From Bacteroides faecalis (GTDB taxonomy: Bacteria; Bacteroidota; Bacteroidia; Bacteroidales; Bacteroidaceae): DNA of 64,000 bases. The stretch is from contig NZ_BHWB01000008.1 of NCBI RefSeq assembly GCF_003865075.1, positions 205,234 through 269,233 on the forward strand. Direction: 5' to 3'. Numbering within the stretch: the stretch's first letter is position 1; each line of letters opens with the position of its first letter. Positions 18,631-28,148 of this stretch are shown here, in pieces. A program made the translations under genes and the position numbers. The notes below the pieces were generated by a model. That model was not told the origin of the DNA. It was given only the letters and a program-made list of their open reading frames with translations, and ran no database searches.

Positions 18631-19656
18631 CTATTCTGCAGGGAGGTTATTTCGTGAATCCAGATATTCTTTCTTGAACATATCCACAAAAAGAAAGAAT
18701 AATGACAGCAATAAAGGGCCGAATATGACTCCCATAAACCCAAATAATGGTAATCCGACCACTACTCCGAAAATGGTTATTAACGGATGAATATCCGCCA
18801 TTTTCTTTTGTAGAATAAAACGTATCAGATTGTCGAGTTGGGAAATGATTAATCCGCCATAAGCGAAGAGTCCGATAGCGTTAAACCATTCTCCATTCAA
18901 TGCAAAATAAGCGGCTACAGGTACCCAGACCAAAGCTGTTCCGACCATGGGAATAACTGTCGCAAAACAAGTCAGGAATCCTAAAAGCCAGATATTGGGA
19001 GCACCGAAAATAAGATATCCGATCATGGCCACTCCTCCTTGTATAATAGCCAATAGAGGAATACCGATGGCATTGGACCGTACAATCATATTGATTTCGT
19101 GAATTACATCTTTAGTGTTTGTTTCATTGAAAGGAAGGATATCATTGATATACGACTCCATTTTCTGACCGCCGATTAACATGAAATATAGCACAAACAT
19201 CATTACAAATAAATTGATGGCAAGGCTACTGATTCCACCCATTATAGCCTGTCCTATCCGGGGAAGTAATGATACTATAAACGATAATGTGTCACTTCCT
19301 AACACATCATACCCTGTTTTTTCTTTGATCATGACTGCTGTCTGTTGGATGGGAGCAATAAAAGTCTGTGGTGCTAAATTAATATCTTGTAACTTATTAA
19401 CCAACAGCCAGATAGTCAATACAACAGGGACAAGGAATACAAGAACTGTTTCTAAAGTGATCAGAAAAGCACTGAAACTTCGCTTCATTTTCCTTGTTTC
19501 AGTCAAATGAATCATCTGGTTGCGTACCAGAATATAGATAGTGAGTGCACCCAGCAATCCACCCAAAAAAGGAGTGATTTGACGGAAGATAATAACTCCC
19601 ATCAGTAGTATAATGACAATGAGGGAATATTTCCAGTACTGTTCTTTAATGTTCAT
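18631..19656 (-). CDS. AI-2E family transporter (PerM/YdiK-like)
   Basis: 341 residues, hydrophobic, with about eight predicted membrane segments in the AI-2E arrangement: pairs at the N-terminus (about 12-50 and 65-90), a soluble loop (about 90-140), then helices with the conserved IPLLAIIQGGVAMIGYLIFG and a C-terminal GVIFGPLLLSLFFLFVDM. Members export small molecules or ions; the autoinducer link is historical and not implied here. Confidence 0.85.
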   Translation of the reverse strand: MNIKEQYWKYSLIVIILLMGVIIFRQITPFLGGLLGALTIYILVRNQMIHLTETRKMKRSFSAFLITLETVLVFLVPVVLTIWLLVNKLQDINLAPQTFIAPIQQTAVMIKEKTGYDVLGSDTLSFIVSLLPRIGQAIMGGISSLAINLFVMMFVLYFMLIGGQKMESYINDILPFNETNTKDVIHEINMIVRSNAIGIPLLAIIQGGVAMIGYLIFGAPNIWLLGFLTCFATVIPMVGTALVWVPVAAYFALNGEWFNAIGLFAYGGLIISQLDNLIRFILQKKMADIHPLITIFGVVVGLPLFGFMGVIFGPLLLSLFFLFVDMFKKEYLDSRNNLPAE

Positions 19657-19768
19657 ATCGTGTAGTCAATTCGTTTATACAATATAACAATAAAAACACC
19701 TGAAGCCCCCGAAAGGTTTGTTTTATAATGAAAGATCGATGTGAAAAACAGTTCTATCGGATTGGCTT

Positions 19769-19906
19769 TCAGAAATAGAGAGGTGTATGATGACAGATTA
19801 TTTGTCTGCAAAGACTTAGGCCGATACCACTTCCTTCAGATTGGGTGGTAAGGACAGGAATAAATATCTTTTCTTGCAATTCCGGAGGTAGTATACTAAC
19901 GATTCG
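19769..19906 (-). pseudogene. Decayed histidine kinase remnant (ATPase domain C-terminus)
   Basis: On the minus strand an open stretch of 46 codons reads ILPPELQEKIFIPVLTT followed by QSEGSGIGLSLCRQI, the F and G2 boxes of a histidine kinase ATPase domain, ending at a TGA at 19769-19771. There is no start and an in-frame stop lies just upstream, so only a relic of a larger kinase remains. Confidence 0.6.
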
Positions 19907-19965
19907 TTAATAGTTTGTTTACTACTTATTTTATCGGAAGCTTTTCATTTGAAAGGTTTTTCATC

Positions 19966-20184
19966 CTAATTATAAGCCCATACTTCTGATATGTTGCTAA
20001 TATCTACACCTTCTAAGTTGAATTTGATAGCATCTGTCAGGGTATTTTCCTTTGTCTCATCACTGAAAAAGTCTATTATTCGATTTATAATTTTGTCAAA
20101 GGTATCAAATCCTCTATCGTAAGTAGTGTATTTATCGAACCAGTAACGGTAATCCTTTTTTTGTGATATTATGTTATCGAACTA
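19966..20184 (-). pseudogene. C-terminal remnant of an unrecognised gene
   Basis: About 70 codons open on the minus strand down to a TAG at 19966-19968, with no start codon and an in-frame TAG at the upper end. The peptide (DYRYWFDKYTTYDRGFDTFD, ending VDISNISEVWAYN) reads as genuine protein. Family not recognised. With the kinase relic next to it, the gap looks like a gene graveyard. Confidence 0.45.
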
Positions 20185-20358
20185 TTCGTATTTATAATGA
20201 AACTTAGTCTCATTCGCTGCTATAATTGTATGATACTGTTATAAAAGAATAATAATCAGATATTTGTCGTATTTCTGGAGATTAATGTTGTAACTTGCAA
20301 GAAAGAGAATTCCGTCTATTTTATTCCCGCATATAAACTGTCCTAAAAAAAATGAATT

Positions 20359-20490
20359 ATGAAAGGCAAAGAAAGAAAAAAAGAAATGAAGAAAGAGAAG
20401 TCGGACAATAAGACAAAAATATTGACTGAGTATCAGAGAGAAAAGCAAAGTAAGAGTAATAAAGGAATGAGCATAATACCTAAAACATAA
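20359..20490 (+). CDS. 43-residue lysine-rich small protein, translationally coupled to the GH130 gene
   Basis: ATG at 20359 opens a 43-codon frame, very basic (MKGKERKKEMKKEKSDNK at the start, SNKGMSIIPKT at the end). Its TAA stop at 20488-20490 overlaps the ATG of the next gene as TAATG, the usual sign of translational coupling. No membrane segment or known domain. It may be a real small protein or a leader peptide that meters translation of the operon. A competing 19-codon frame starts 7 bases earlier. Confidence 0.55.
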   Translation: MKGKERKKEMKKEKSDNKTKILTEYQREKQSKSNKGMSIIPKT

Positions 20491-21521
20491 TGATATATGT
20501 AAAAAGAGAAGGTGTTATATTGGAAAGCACTTCGCTTGAGTTTGAAAACGAAGGAGTGATGAATCCAGCTGTGATAGCTGAAGGAAATGTTATCCATATG
20601 TTTTATCGTGCAGTAAGAAAAGGAAATTATTCATCTATCGGCTATTGTCGTCTTGAGGGACCTTTGAAAGTTGTATGTAGAGATAACACTCCTTTACTCA
20701 TTTCTAAGTTTGATTATGAAAGTCAGGGTGTGGAAGATCCGCGTATTGTGAAAATTGAAGGTCTGTATTATCTTACTTATACGGCTTATGATGGATACAG
20801 CGCCATGGGAGCTTTGGCTGTATCTTCTGATCTGAGAAATTTTGATAAGAAAGGCATCATTACTTCTAAAATTACTTATCCGCAATTCAAAGAGTTGCTT
20901 CGTACGCAGCAGGCTATTATTAGTAAGTATTTTCGTTCAAGTAATAAGCGTGAAGCAACCAATGAAAAAGGGCATCCACTTTATCTGATGGATAAGAATG
21001 TGGTTTTTTTCCCTCGTAAGATCAATGGGAAATTTTATTTCATGCACCGCATCCGTCCTGATATACAATACGTAGCAGTAGAACGGCTTGATATGCTGAC
21101 GAAAGATTTCTGGAAAAGATATTATCAGAATTTTGCAAAACGTATTCTATTGGCTCCTTATCACGACCATGAATCAAGCTATATTGGAGCTGGTTGTCCG
21201 CCGATTGAGACTGGAGCCGGTTGGCTCTTGATTTATCACAGCGTGTATGATACTCCTTCCGGTTATGTATATTCCGCTTGCGCGGCTTTGTTAGATATAG
21301 ATAATCCGGCTATTGAAATAGCCCGTTTGCCTTATCCATTATTCACTCCCGAAGTAGAATACGAACTGTCTGGTGTAGTTAATAGAGTTTGTTTTCCTAC
21401 AGGTACTGCTTTGTTTGGCGACATTCTTTATATCTACTATGGAGCAGCCGACAAGCGGGTGGCTTGTGTGTCAGTGCTACTGACGGAGTTATTGGATGAA
21501 TTAATTAAACAAATCAAATGA
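20490..21521 (+). CDS. GH130 family glycoside phosphorylase/hydrolase
   Basis: 343 residues, no signal peptide, so cytoplasmic. The five-bladed propeller family GH130 is indicated by NPAVIAEGNVIHMFYRAVRK near the N-terminus and by GVEDPRIVKIEGLYYLTYTAYDG, which holds the catalytic Asp. Most members phosphorolyse beta-mannosides; some hydrolyse beta-1,2-mannosides. It overlaps the following glycosyltransferase by 4 bp (ATGA) and is coupled to the small gene in front, so the three form one operon. Such a phosphorylase/transferase pair suggests an intracellular mannose-containing oligosaccharide, which is inference. Confidence 0.85.
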   Translation: MIYVKREGVILESTSLEFENEGVMNPAVIAEGNVIHMFYRAVRKGNYSSIGYCRLEGPLKVVCRDNTPLLISKFDYESQGVEDPRIVKIEGLYYLTYTAYDGYSAMGALAVSSDLRNFDKKGIITSKITYPQFKELLRTQQAIISKYFRSSNKREATNEKGHPLYLMDKNVVFFPRKINGKFYFMHRIRPDIQYVAVERLDMLTKDFWKRYYQNFAKRILLAPYHDHESSYIGAGCPPIETGAGWLLIYHSVYDTPSGYVYSACAALLDIDNPAIEIARLPYPLFTPEVEYELSGVVNRVCFPTGTALFGDILYIYYGAADKRVACVSVLLTELLDELIKQIK

Positions 21522-23713
21522 GAAAAATAATATGTATCACTACTTATCCTCCTCGCGAATGTGGAATAGCCACCTTTGCTCAGGATTTGGTCCAGTCTAT
21601 TTTATCAAAGTTTGGAACTTCTTACTCCATCAAAGTTTGTGCGGTAGAATCGGATACAGAAAAACATACCTATACTTCAAAGCAGGAAGTTGAATATATA
21701 CTCAATATTTCAGATGTTTCTGCATTTACAACTCTAACCCAGCAGTTAAACGAAAATCCTGAAGTGGAAATAGTGCTTGTCCAGCATGAATTCGGATTGT
21801 ATGCAGAACAAGAAGAAGCTTTTTTGCAGATGTTGAAACGGCTTCATAAGCCAGTGATTTTAATCTTTCATACTGTGCTTTCACAGCCTGATCTTGCTAT
21901 GTATCGAAGTGTATGTAGGATGATAGCTGCTTGTTCTTATCTGGTAGTTATGACACAAAATTCCCGACGCATTCTTTTGCAGGAATATCATGCCGATGAG
22001 AATAAAATTATGGTGATTCCTCACGGTACTCATCTGGTATCTTTCAGAGACAAGAACAAATTGAAAGATTTTTATCACCTTTCAGGTAGACGCGTTCTGT
22101 CTACTTTCGGTTTACTTAGTCCTGGTAAGAGTATTGAAACGACATTGAATGCTTTGCCGGCTATTATAGAGACAAATCCTTCTGTAATATTTCTTATTCT
22201 TGGAAAAACGCATCCGGGAGTGTTGAAAGTAGATGGAGAAAAATATCGTAATTTATTGGTAACTAAAATTAAAGAGTTGCATCTGGAGGAATATGTACTT
22301 TTTATCAATCAATATCTTGAGCTTTCTGTCTTATTGGACTATCTGCAGCTGACAGATGTATATCTTTTCACTTCAAGTGACCCGAATCAAGCCGTAAGTG
22401 GGACATTTGTATATGCTATCAGTTGTGGATGCCCGATTATAGCTACCCCCATTCCGCACGCATTGGAATTATTGAGTGATGATTCCGGTATTATTTTCGA
22501 CTTTAAAGATTCGGCTCAATTGGCAGTGGCTGTTCATCATTTGCTTGCTGATGAAGATTTGCGAACTAAGATGAAGCTGATAGGTCTGCAGAAAACGGCA
22601 GCTACAGCTTGGGAAAATGTTGCTATTGCTTATACATTGTTATTTCAGAAAACAGGAAAGGTGAAAGAGGAACTGATCTACTCTTTACCTCCCATAGATA
22701 CTTATCATATCAGGCGCATGAGTCAGCAATGGGGGGTTATTCAGTTTTCAAAAGGTAATCGTCCGGATGCTTCCACAGGATACACGTTGGATGATACATC
22801 ACGTGCATTAATGGCAATGTCTCAAGTCGTCGCTACCGGACAGGGAAAAGTGAAAGAACGATATATCAGGACTTATCTGAACTTTATCCGTTATTGTCAG
22901 CAACAGGATGGTTCTTTTTTGAATTATGTGGATAAGGATGGGATATTTACCTCACAAAATCAGGAAGTGGGATTGGACGATAGTACTGGGAGGGCCATCT
23001 GTGCTTTGGGTTATTTTATCTCTTGTGCAGGCTGCTTTCCTGCTCCTTGGAAGGAGGAAGCAGAAGCTGTTTTTAAACGGACATTTCAATTATTCCACCG
23101 TATTGAATCACCCCGTAGCATAGCTTTTATGCTCAAAGGATTGTATTATTATAGTCGTGAATATCCTTCGCAACAGACTGATGCATGTATTTGGTTACTA
23201 GCCAATAAACTTGCTCAATGTTATCATCGAACGGCAGAAAAAAACTGGCGATGGTTTGAGACATATCTCACTTATGATAATGCTATTTTACCGGAAGCTA
23301 TGTTGTTAGCTTATTTGGCTATTGGCAAGGAAGAGTATAAAGATATAGCCCATGAATCTTTTGAATTTTTAATAAAGAAGGTGTTTGTGAAAAATCAGAT
23401 TCAGGTGATTTCTAATCAGGGATGGATGAATAAAGGAAAGAGCCATTCCAGATATGGTGAACAACCTGTAGATGTGGCAGGAATGGTAATTGCTTTGAAT
23501 ACATTTTATCAGTTTTTTAAAGAGGAAAAATATTTTCGTATGCAAACAGATGCTTTTAGTTGGTTTTTGGGGAATAATCATTTGCATCAGATTGTTTATA
23601 ATCCGACTACCGGAGGTTGTTATGACGGACTGGAGGAGAATAACATTAATCTAAACCAGGGAGCCGAGTCTGCTGTTTGCTATTTAATGGCACGTTTGGT
23701 GATGTCCCATTAA
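21518..23713 (+). CDS. GT4 glycosyltransferase fused to an alpha-helical barrel-like domain
   Basis: 731 residues, two modules. Residues 1-380 form a GT-B glycosyltransferase of the GT4 type: TYPPRECGIATFAQDL at the N-terminus, VIPHGTHLVSF, LSTFGLLSPGKSIET and the donor-site region AVSGTFVYAISCGCPIIATP. Residues about 395-731 are helical and repetitive with DASTGYTLDDTSRALMAM and LDDSTGRAICALGY, like the (alpha/alpha)6 toroids of glycan-processing enzymes. No signal or membrane segment. With the GH130 partner it may make and trim an intracellular glycan. Confidence 0.8.
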   Translation: MRKIICITTYPPRECGIATFAQDLVQSILSKFGTSYSIKVCAVESDTEKHTYTSKQEVEYILNISDVSAFTTLTQQLNENPEVEIVLVQHEFGLYAEQEEAFLQMLKRLHKPVILIFHTVLSQPDLAMYRSVCRMIAACSYLVVMTQNSRRILLQEYHADENKIMVIPHGTHLVSFRDKNKLKDFYHLSGRRVLSTFGLLSPGKSIETTLNALPAIIETNPSVIFLILGKTHPGVLKVDGEKYRNLLVTKIKELHLEEYVLFINQYLELSVLLDYLQLTDVYLFTSSDPNQAVSGTFVYAISCGCPIIATPIPHALELLSDDSGIIFDFKDSAQLAVAVHHLLADEDLRTKMKLIGLQKTAATAWENVAIAYTLLFQKTGKVKEELIYSLPPIDTYHIRRMSQQWGVIQFSKGNRPDASTGYTLDDTSRALMAMSQVVATGQGKVKERYIRTYLNFIRYCQQQDGSFLNYVDKDGIFTSQNQEVGLDDSTGRAICALGYFISCAGCFPAPWKEEAEAVFKRTFQLFHRIESPRSIAFMLKGLYYYSREYPSQQTDACIWLLANKLAQCYHRTAEKNWRWFETYLTYDNAILPEAMLLAYLAIGKEEYKDIAHESFEFLIKKVFVKNQIQVISNQGWMNKGKSHSRYGEQPVDVAGMVIALNTFYQFFKEEKYFRMQTDAFSWFLGNNHLHQIVYNPTTGGCYDGLEENNINLNQGAESAVCYLMARLVMSH

Positions 23714-23805
23714 TCTTATTTTGGGTCTGTAAACTAAGTACATTTGTCTCATTTGGCTATTTTGTCCTACCTATTTTTGTGACAAAATAAAAAACAGAAT
23801 GAATT

Positions 23806-23903
23806 ATGAAGATGAATAAAACTATGTTGTTGATGGTTACTCTACTATGGGGGAACTGAATCTGGACGGAGGAAAATGGACTATCAGGATTTGAATTTTA
23901 AAC
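23806..23903 (+). pseudogene. Truncated signal-peptide stub of a secreted enzyme
   Basis: ATG at 23806 encodes a secretion-signal-like start (MKMNKTMLLMVTLLWGN) that stops after 17 residues; the neighbouring frame then reads ELNLDGGKWTIRI before another stop. This resembles the first residues of exported Bacteroides glycoside hydrolases. Nothing else of the gene remains. Confidence 0.3.
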
Positions 23904-24022
23904 TGAACTTTCCAATGCAAAAAGCTGGGACATTCAGTCTTCTCTCTATATTATTTAAATTGCTCAATTATCTGTTACCTTGCACTGTTATACTGTTAAT
24001 CCATTGATTATTAGTCTGTAAT

Positions 24023-24077
24023 ATGTGTGCAAGATGTGTGTTGCAGATATGTGTAAGATACTTTATCTTGCACACAT
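24023..24077. terminator. Hairpin after the GT4 operon
   Basis: ATGTGTGCAAGAT (24023-24035) pairs perfectly with ATCTTGCACACAT (24065-24077). It may terminate either the GH130/GT4 operon or the lactate permease transcript. Confidence 0.35.
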
Positions 24078-24142
24078 CTAATTTATTTAAATAGCACTTT
24101 ACTTTAAATTAATCACCTTCTCAAAATTAGTTTCAACCGTTT

Positions 24143-24268
24143 GAACAAAGTGTTCTAAGCCTTTGAACACTTTGTTTCATATACTATAAACACTTTGTTT
24201 CAAGCCACTGTACATATTGTTTCAAATAGGGAAACACTCTGTTTCGAGCCTTTGAACACTTTGTTTTG
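24143..24268. repeat. Array of degenerate 22-bp repeats (AACACTTTGTTTCA core)
   Basis: The core occurs at 24166-24179 and 24189-24202 exactly, and in varied form at 24211-24224, 24233-24246 and 24255-24268, with ends spaced 23, 22, 22 and 22 bp apart. An inverted copy (GAACAAAGTGTTC) lies at 24143-24155. The intervening bases are not conserved and not unique spacers. It sits just past the lactate permease stop. Confidence 0.6.
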
Positions 24269-24309
24269 TACGCTGTTACGATCTATTTGTCAGGTGATTA
24301 CTTTAGAAA

Positions 24310-25872
24310 TCAGCTGAAGACATAAACAATAATCCCCGTAATAATGACATAAGCCAATGCGTATGGAATAGCTGCTTTCAGTATTTCCCCTTCTTTGCCT
24401 TGTTGATTTCCGGCAGAGGTGGCAATGGCGATACTTTGCGGGGAAATAATTTTTCCTCCGGTAGCACCTACGGTATTAGCGGCTGATAACCAATCCGGAC
24501 TGACATGAATCTGTCCGGCAACACTCGCTTGTAGTTTACCAAAGAGAATATTGGAGGATGTATCACTACCTGTGATAAATGTTCCCAAACATCCGATAAC
24601 AGGGGCAAAGAGTGGATATAAACTTCCGGTGGCTGTTGCTAATGCCGTAGCAATAACTGCAATCATCCCTGATGTATCCATGATAGTTGAAAGTCCGACC
24701 AGGCAAATTACCGTAATGAAGGTTTTCTTCAATTGTTTCACTGTATTCCAAAGGACTATAAATAATTCTTTGACTTTTGCTCCCTGTATCAATCCTCCTA
24801 TAAAAGTTCCAATAAATAGTAATACTCCTGCGTGAGTAAGCCAGGAGATAGTATAATTAACAGTAGAAGCATTGATCGGAAGACTGATTCTGGTAATCCA
24901 ATTATTTTCTAATGTATGTCTTAATCCAGGGAGGAGGGGACTAGTCAGAATAATAAGGAATAGAATCAGTAAGTAAATACTCCATGCATTAAGAATATCT
25001 TTTGTTTTAAGTGTGCTCTTTCGTGCTTTTTCTTCTTTGGAAGCTGTTAGTTTACCGTAGAGAACGATCACGATGATCGATAGTATGCTTCCAATAATGG
25101 CCGGAGATTCTGCACCCATATATTTGGCTGCCACATATTGTCCGAGTAAGGAAACACCTCCCACTAATAGAGCTAGAAATATATTCTTTGGTAGTGATTT
25201 CACTTTAGGATCAGTAAGGAATAGTAATACTAGAGGGATAAGGAACATTAAGACAGAAAGTTGTAACACAACGTTCGTACTCAGTTGTAATACATCTAAA
25301 TTCGTTTCTTTCGCCAATACAAGTACAGGCGTTCCAATGGCTCCGAAAGCGGTGGCAACACTGTTGGCAATCAAACTGACAGTAGCAGAGAAAATCGGTT
25401 TGAATCCTAAACTGATTAATATAGCTGCCGGAATAGCAACAGCAGTACCAAATCCGGCCATTGCTTCCAATAAACCGCCGAATCCCCAGGTTAATAACAA
25501 CACCTGAATACTTTTATCCGTAGAAATCGACGAAAATTGTTGTTTGATGATTTCCATCTTCTGTGTTTTCAGCAAAACATTATAGCTGAAAATAGCCATT
25601 AAAATAATGATTAAGATAGGCGAAACAGCCTTCAATGCTCCATAGATAAATGAGAACAACAGATTGTCTACAGTGACAGAAAAACCAAAAAGAGCAATAA
25701 GGATAGTAACAATTAGAGAGATGATACTACTTTTATCACCAGACATTTTGAAGAATGCCATTAAAACGATCAACAGCAGTACCGGAATCACAGCAAGGAT
25801 TAGAGTCATAACTATCAGATTTAAAAAAGTGAAACGTCCGTTTGTTAAAGGTATAACAAACGAACGTCTCAT
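24310..25872 (-). CDS. LctP-family L-lactate permease
   Basis: Up to 520 residues, strongly hydrophobic with 12 or more membrane segments. Family landmarks include LLTWGFGGLLEAMAGFGTAV, ANSVATAFGAIGTPV and the C-terminal FITGSDTSSNILFGKLQ, with TVGATGGKIISPQSIAIA. It imports lactate, possibly glycolate, with protons. The first 21 residues (MRRSFVIPLTNGRFTFLN) are encoded by a palindrome, so the true start may be the Met at 25809 (MTLILAVIPVLLL), which fits usual LctP N-termini better. It is followed by the repeat array at 24143-24268. Confidence 0.88.
   Translation of the reverse strand: MRRSFVIPLTNGRFTFLNLIVMTLILAVIPVLLLIVLMAFFKMSGDKSSIISLIVTILIALFGFSVTVDNLLFSFIYGALKAVSPILIIILMAIFSYNVLLKTQKMEIIKQQFSSISTDKSIQVLLLTWGFGGLLEAMAGFGTAVAIPAAILISLGFKPIFSATVSLIANSVATAFGAIGTPVLVLAKETNLDVLQLSTNVVLQLSVLMFLIPLVLLFLTDPKVKSLPKNIFLALLVGGVSLLGQYVAAKYMGAESPAIIGSILSIIVIVLYGKLTASKEEKARKSTLKTKDILNAWSIYLLILFLIILTSPLLPGLRHTLENNWITRISLPINASTVNYTISWLTHAGVLLFIGTFIGGLIQGAKVKELFIVLWNTVKQLKKTFITVICLVGLSTIMDTSGMIAVIATALATATGSLYPLFAPVIGCLGTFITGSDTSSNILFGKLQASVAGQIHVSPDWLSAANTVGATGGKIISPQSIAIATSAGNQQGKEGEILKAAIPYALAYVIITGIIVYVFS
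25834..25867. promoter_or_regulatory. 14-bp imperfect palindrome at the lactate permease start
   Basis: ACGTCCGTTTGTTA (25834-25847) and TAACAAACGAACGT (25854-25867) are inverted repeats with one mismatch and a 6-base gap. Position just upstream of the likely real start (25809) fits an operator or an RNA hairpin. Confidence 0.5.
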
Positions 25873-25902
25873 TTGGTCTGCTGAATAGAATTTTTTTTCT
25901 AT

Positions 25903-27356
25903 TTATTTCATTTTCATGTTAAGGATTTGTTGTAATTGTTGCAAGTTTGCCTGAGCTGTTTCATTGCCCATCTTAGCTGCTTGTTCGAAAGCTGCTCTAG
26001 CACGTTGGATATCGCCATTCAGGAAATTATATACACCTGTATTGTTTAAGAATTCAGCAGTGGCATGATCTGCTTTTTCCATAAATTTCACTGCTGTATT
26101 TAAATCCTTCATAGATAAAGCGACAGCTGCTGCATTCAGGTTGGCAACCGGATCGTTCGGATACATTCGAACGGCAATGTCGAATACATTTACGAAATCC
26201 TTGCTACCTTTCGGATAACTGTTTGCTACCTGATACATTTCATTCAGACTCAAGTATTTTGGATTCTCACGAATAATGATACGTCCCTGCTCTACATCGA
26301 AATTGATAACAGTATAGTCAATCTTGCAATTTACTTTACGTAATCCCGGATAGATTTCTTTCAACATGGTACGATAAGGAACACCGCCACCTACGCGCAT
26401 AATTTCTTGTTTGCGTTTCATGTCGTCGGTAGTATTCTTGATGATATTCAGGAAAGTTTCTTTGTCTTTCATCGAAGAAGCCTCAAGAGCTTTCACCAGA
26501 CCATCCCAGTTTTCACCTCCGAATGTAACATTATAGACGTTAGCCGGGACCTTTTCATTCTTTACCAGATAATCCTTCAAAGCGACTGCGCGTTTCTTGG
26601 AAAGTTGTTCATTAAATGTCAAAGGACCTTCGGGAGAAGCAAAACCTTCAATACTGATTCCGGTTACCGTCAAGTTTTTATCATTCTGAATCTTGTCGAA
26701 CATAGAATGAATATTCACTAATTCAGAATGATTATTCATGAAATCAGTCAAAATGACGTATTTATTAACGGGGAAATCCAGATGAGCTTCGTATTGTTCG
26801 CTACGGGTTTTTACCACTTCCACTGTTGGTTGGATATAAGCAATCAACGGCGACATGGCACTCAGTCGTTTGGCTTCGGTAGAAACATCGTTTGTAATCA
26901 GTTCCTGAGCAGTCATTTCCTGGTAGTTACCGCATCCGCATAATGTCTCTACGAGTTGTAAAGAAGCATTTGCCATCCATGGTTGGTAAGGAATAACCTG
27001 TGTGTAGTTTAAAGTTTCCCGTTTGTTATAAGGGACGATGATAGCCGTTGGCTCTTGTTTACTCATGGCTAATCCACGAATATATGCTTTTTCACGTCTT
27101 TTTCCGTTTATAATAATTTCTTGTAAAGGAACATTGTGTTGTCCGTCTGTCAATAGAGGGACAAGACTTAAGCTTCTTGCGGAACCGACTGTTAGATTTT
27201 TCATATCCATTGTCATTCCTACATATAAAGATTCTCCCTGTTGCCATAAAGTCACATCCGAGAGTGTGAGTGCATCATTCATGAATTTTGTGCATGAGCC
27301 GGTGCTATGACCGCTGCAAGGGCTATAATTAGATAAATAAGTTTCTTTTTCATCAT
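25903..27356 (-). CDS. OmpA-family protein with DUF3868 and TPR-like C-terminus; signal peptide out of frame
   Basis: The main frame (27282 to 25903, 459 residues) has an N-terminal DUF3868-type region, an OmpA peptidoglycan-binding domain (about 190-300, SIEGFASPEGPLTFNEQLSKKRA) and C-terminal TPR-like helices. It lacks an export signal. Directly upstream, ATG at 27356 encodes a perfect signal peptide (MMKKKLIYLIIALAAVIAPA, then HAQN) in the other frame; one extra A in the run at 27286-27289 would join them. DUF3868/DUF3575 pairs accompany fimbrial assembly genes in Bacteroidales. The DUF3575 gene lies just upstream. Confidence 0.78.
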
Positions 27357-27377
27357 TGTAAGTATTATAAGTTTTGA

Positions 27378-27965
27378 TTATTTGATGACGTAAATAAAGC
27401 TTAAACCGATTTTGGTCGGACCAAAATAGTTGCGGGTATTATGTCCTAGCTTTTCACCTCCGTCACCGCGGGCATATTTATCATACTTTACGCGGGCATA
27501 TCCAACTCCGATGGTTGCTTCCATACTCCAACGTTTACTGATAATCCATTGGTATCCATAAGAAATACCGGCTCCGTACAAGTTACCGTCATAACGGTCA
27601 TGCCCCATTCCGAAAATATTCAGATTGCTGACATCCATATCAGCATAGTGACCATGCAGACCAAAGAAACTACCGTTGAAACGTTCACAAAGCCAATAAC
27701 GCAATTCCGGTTGGACAAGCCAGTGTTTGATTTGTCGGTCGTTTCCAAATTTCCATGGATTATAGTTACCCGATACATCAAGAGTCAGTTTTTTGGAGAG
27801 TGCGATTTCAATTCCCAGGTTGGGAGTGGAAGTCGCCCAATACAAAGCGTTTGTCTTAATGGCAAATTTGGGTAAATAGGTTTCATTACGTTGTACTTGT
27901 GCATGAATGCTTGTACCGAAAGCGAGCAGGAAACCAACTGCTAGTAAAAGTTTAATTGTTCTCAT
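27378..27965 (-). CDS. DUF3575 outer-membrane protein
   Basis: 195 residues from the start at 27965, chosen because MRTIKLLLAVGFLLAFGTSI followed by HAQ is a clean signal peptide; a longer frame up to 28097 only adds untranslated-looking sequence. The mature part alternates short amphipathic strands (for example KFAIKTNALYWATSTPNLGI, KHWLVQPELRYWLCER) and ends in an aromatic-type strand SFIYVIK, the picture of a small beta-barrel. It pairs with the OmpA/DUF3868 gene 22 bp downstream. Confidence 0.82.
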   Translation of the reverse strand: MRTIKLLLAVGFLLAFGTSIHAQVQRNETYLPKFAIKTNALYWATSTPNLGIEIALSKKLTLDVSGNYNPWKFGNDRQIKHWLVQPELRYWLCERFNGSFFGLHGHYADMDVSNLNIFGMGHDRYDGNLYGAGISYGYQWIISKRWSMEATIGVGYARVKYDKYARGDGGEKLGHNTRNYFGPTKIGLSFIYVIK

Positions 27966-28148
27966 TTTCGTTAGGATCTTGGTGTTATTAAAATGATAAG
28001 CGATAAACACCTGACCAAGGGACTTTGTTGAGACAACCGGCAAAAAAATATTCAGGAATAAACGAGGAAAGATGTTTAAGGGCATAAATGCTAACAAAAT
28101 ATAATGGAGAAACGTTTATTATAGTAAAACATCAAATATACACAGTCT

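Noticed and set aside
24143..24268. CRISPR array
   Set aside because: Repeats are short and degenerate, the period is 22 bp with no true spacers, and no cas gene is near.
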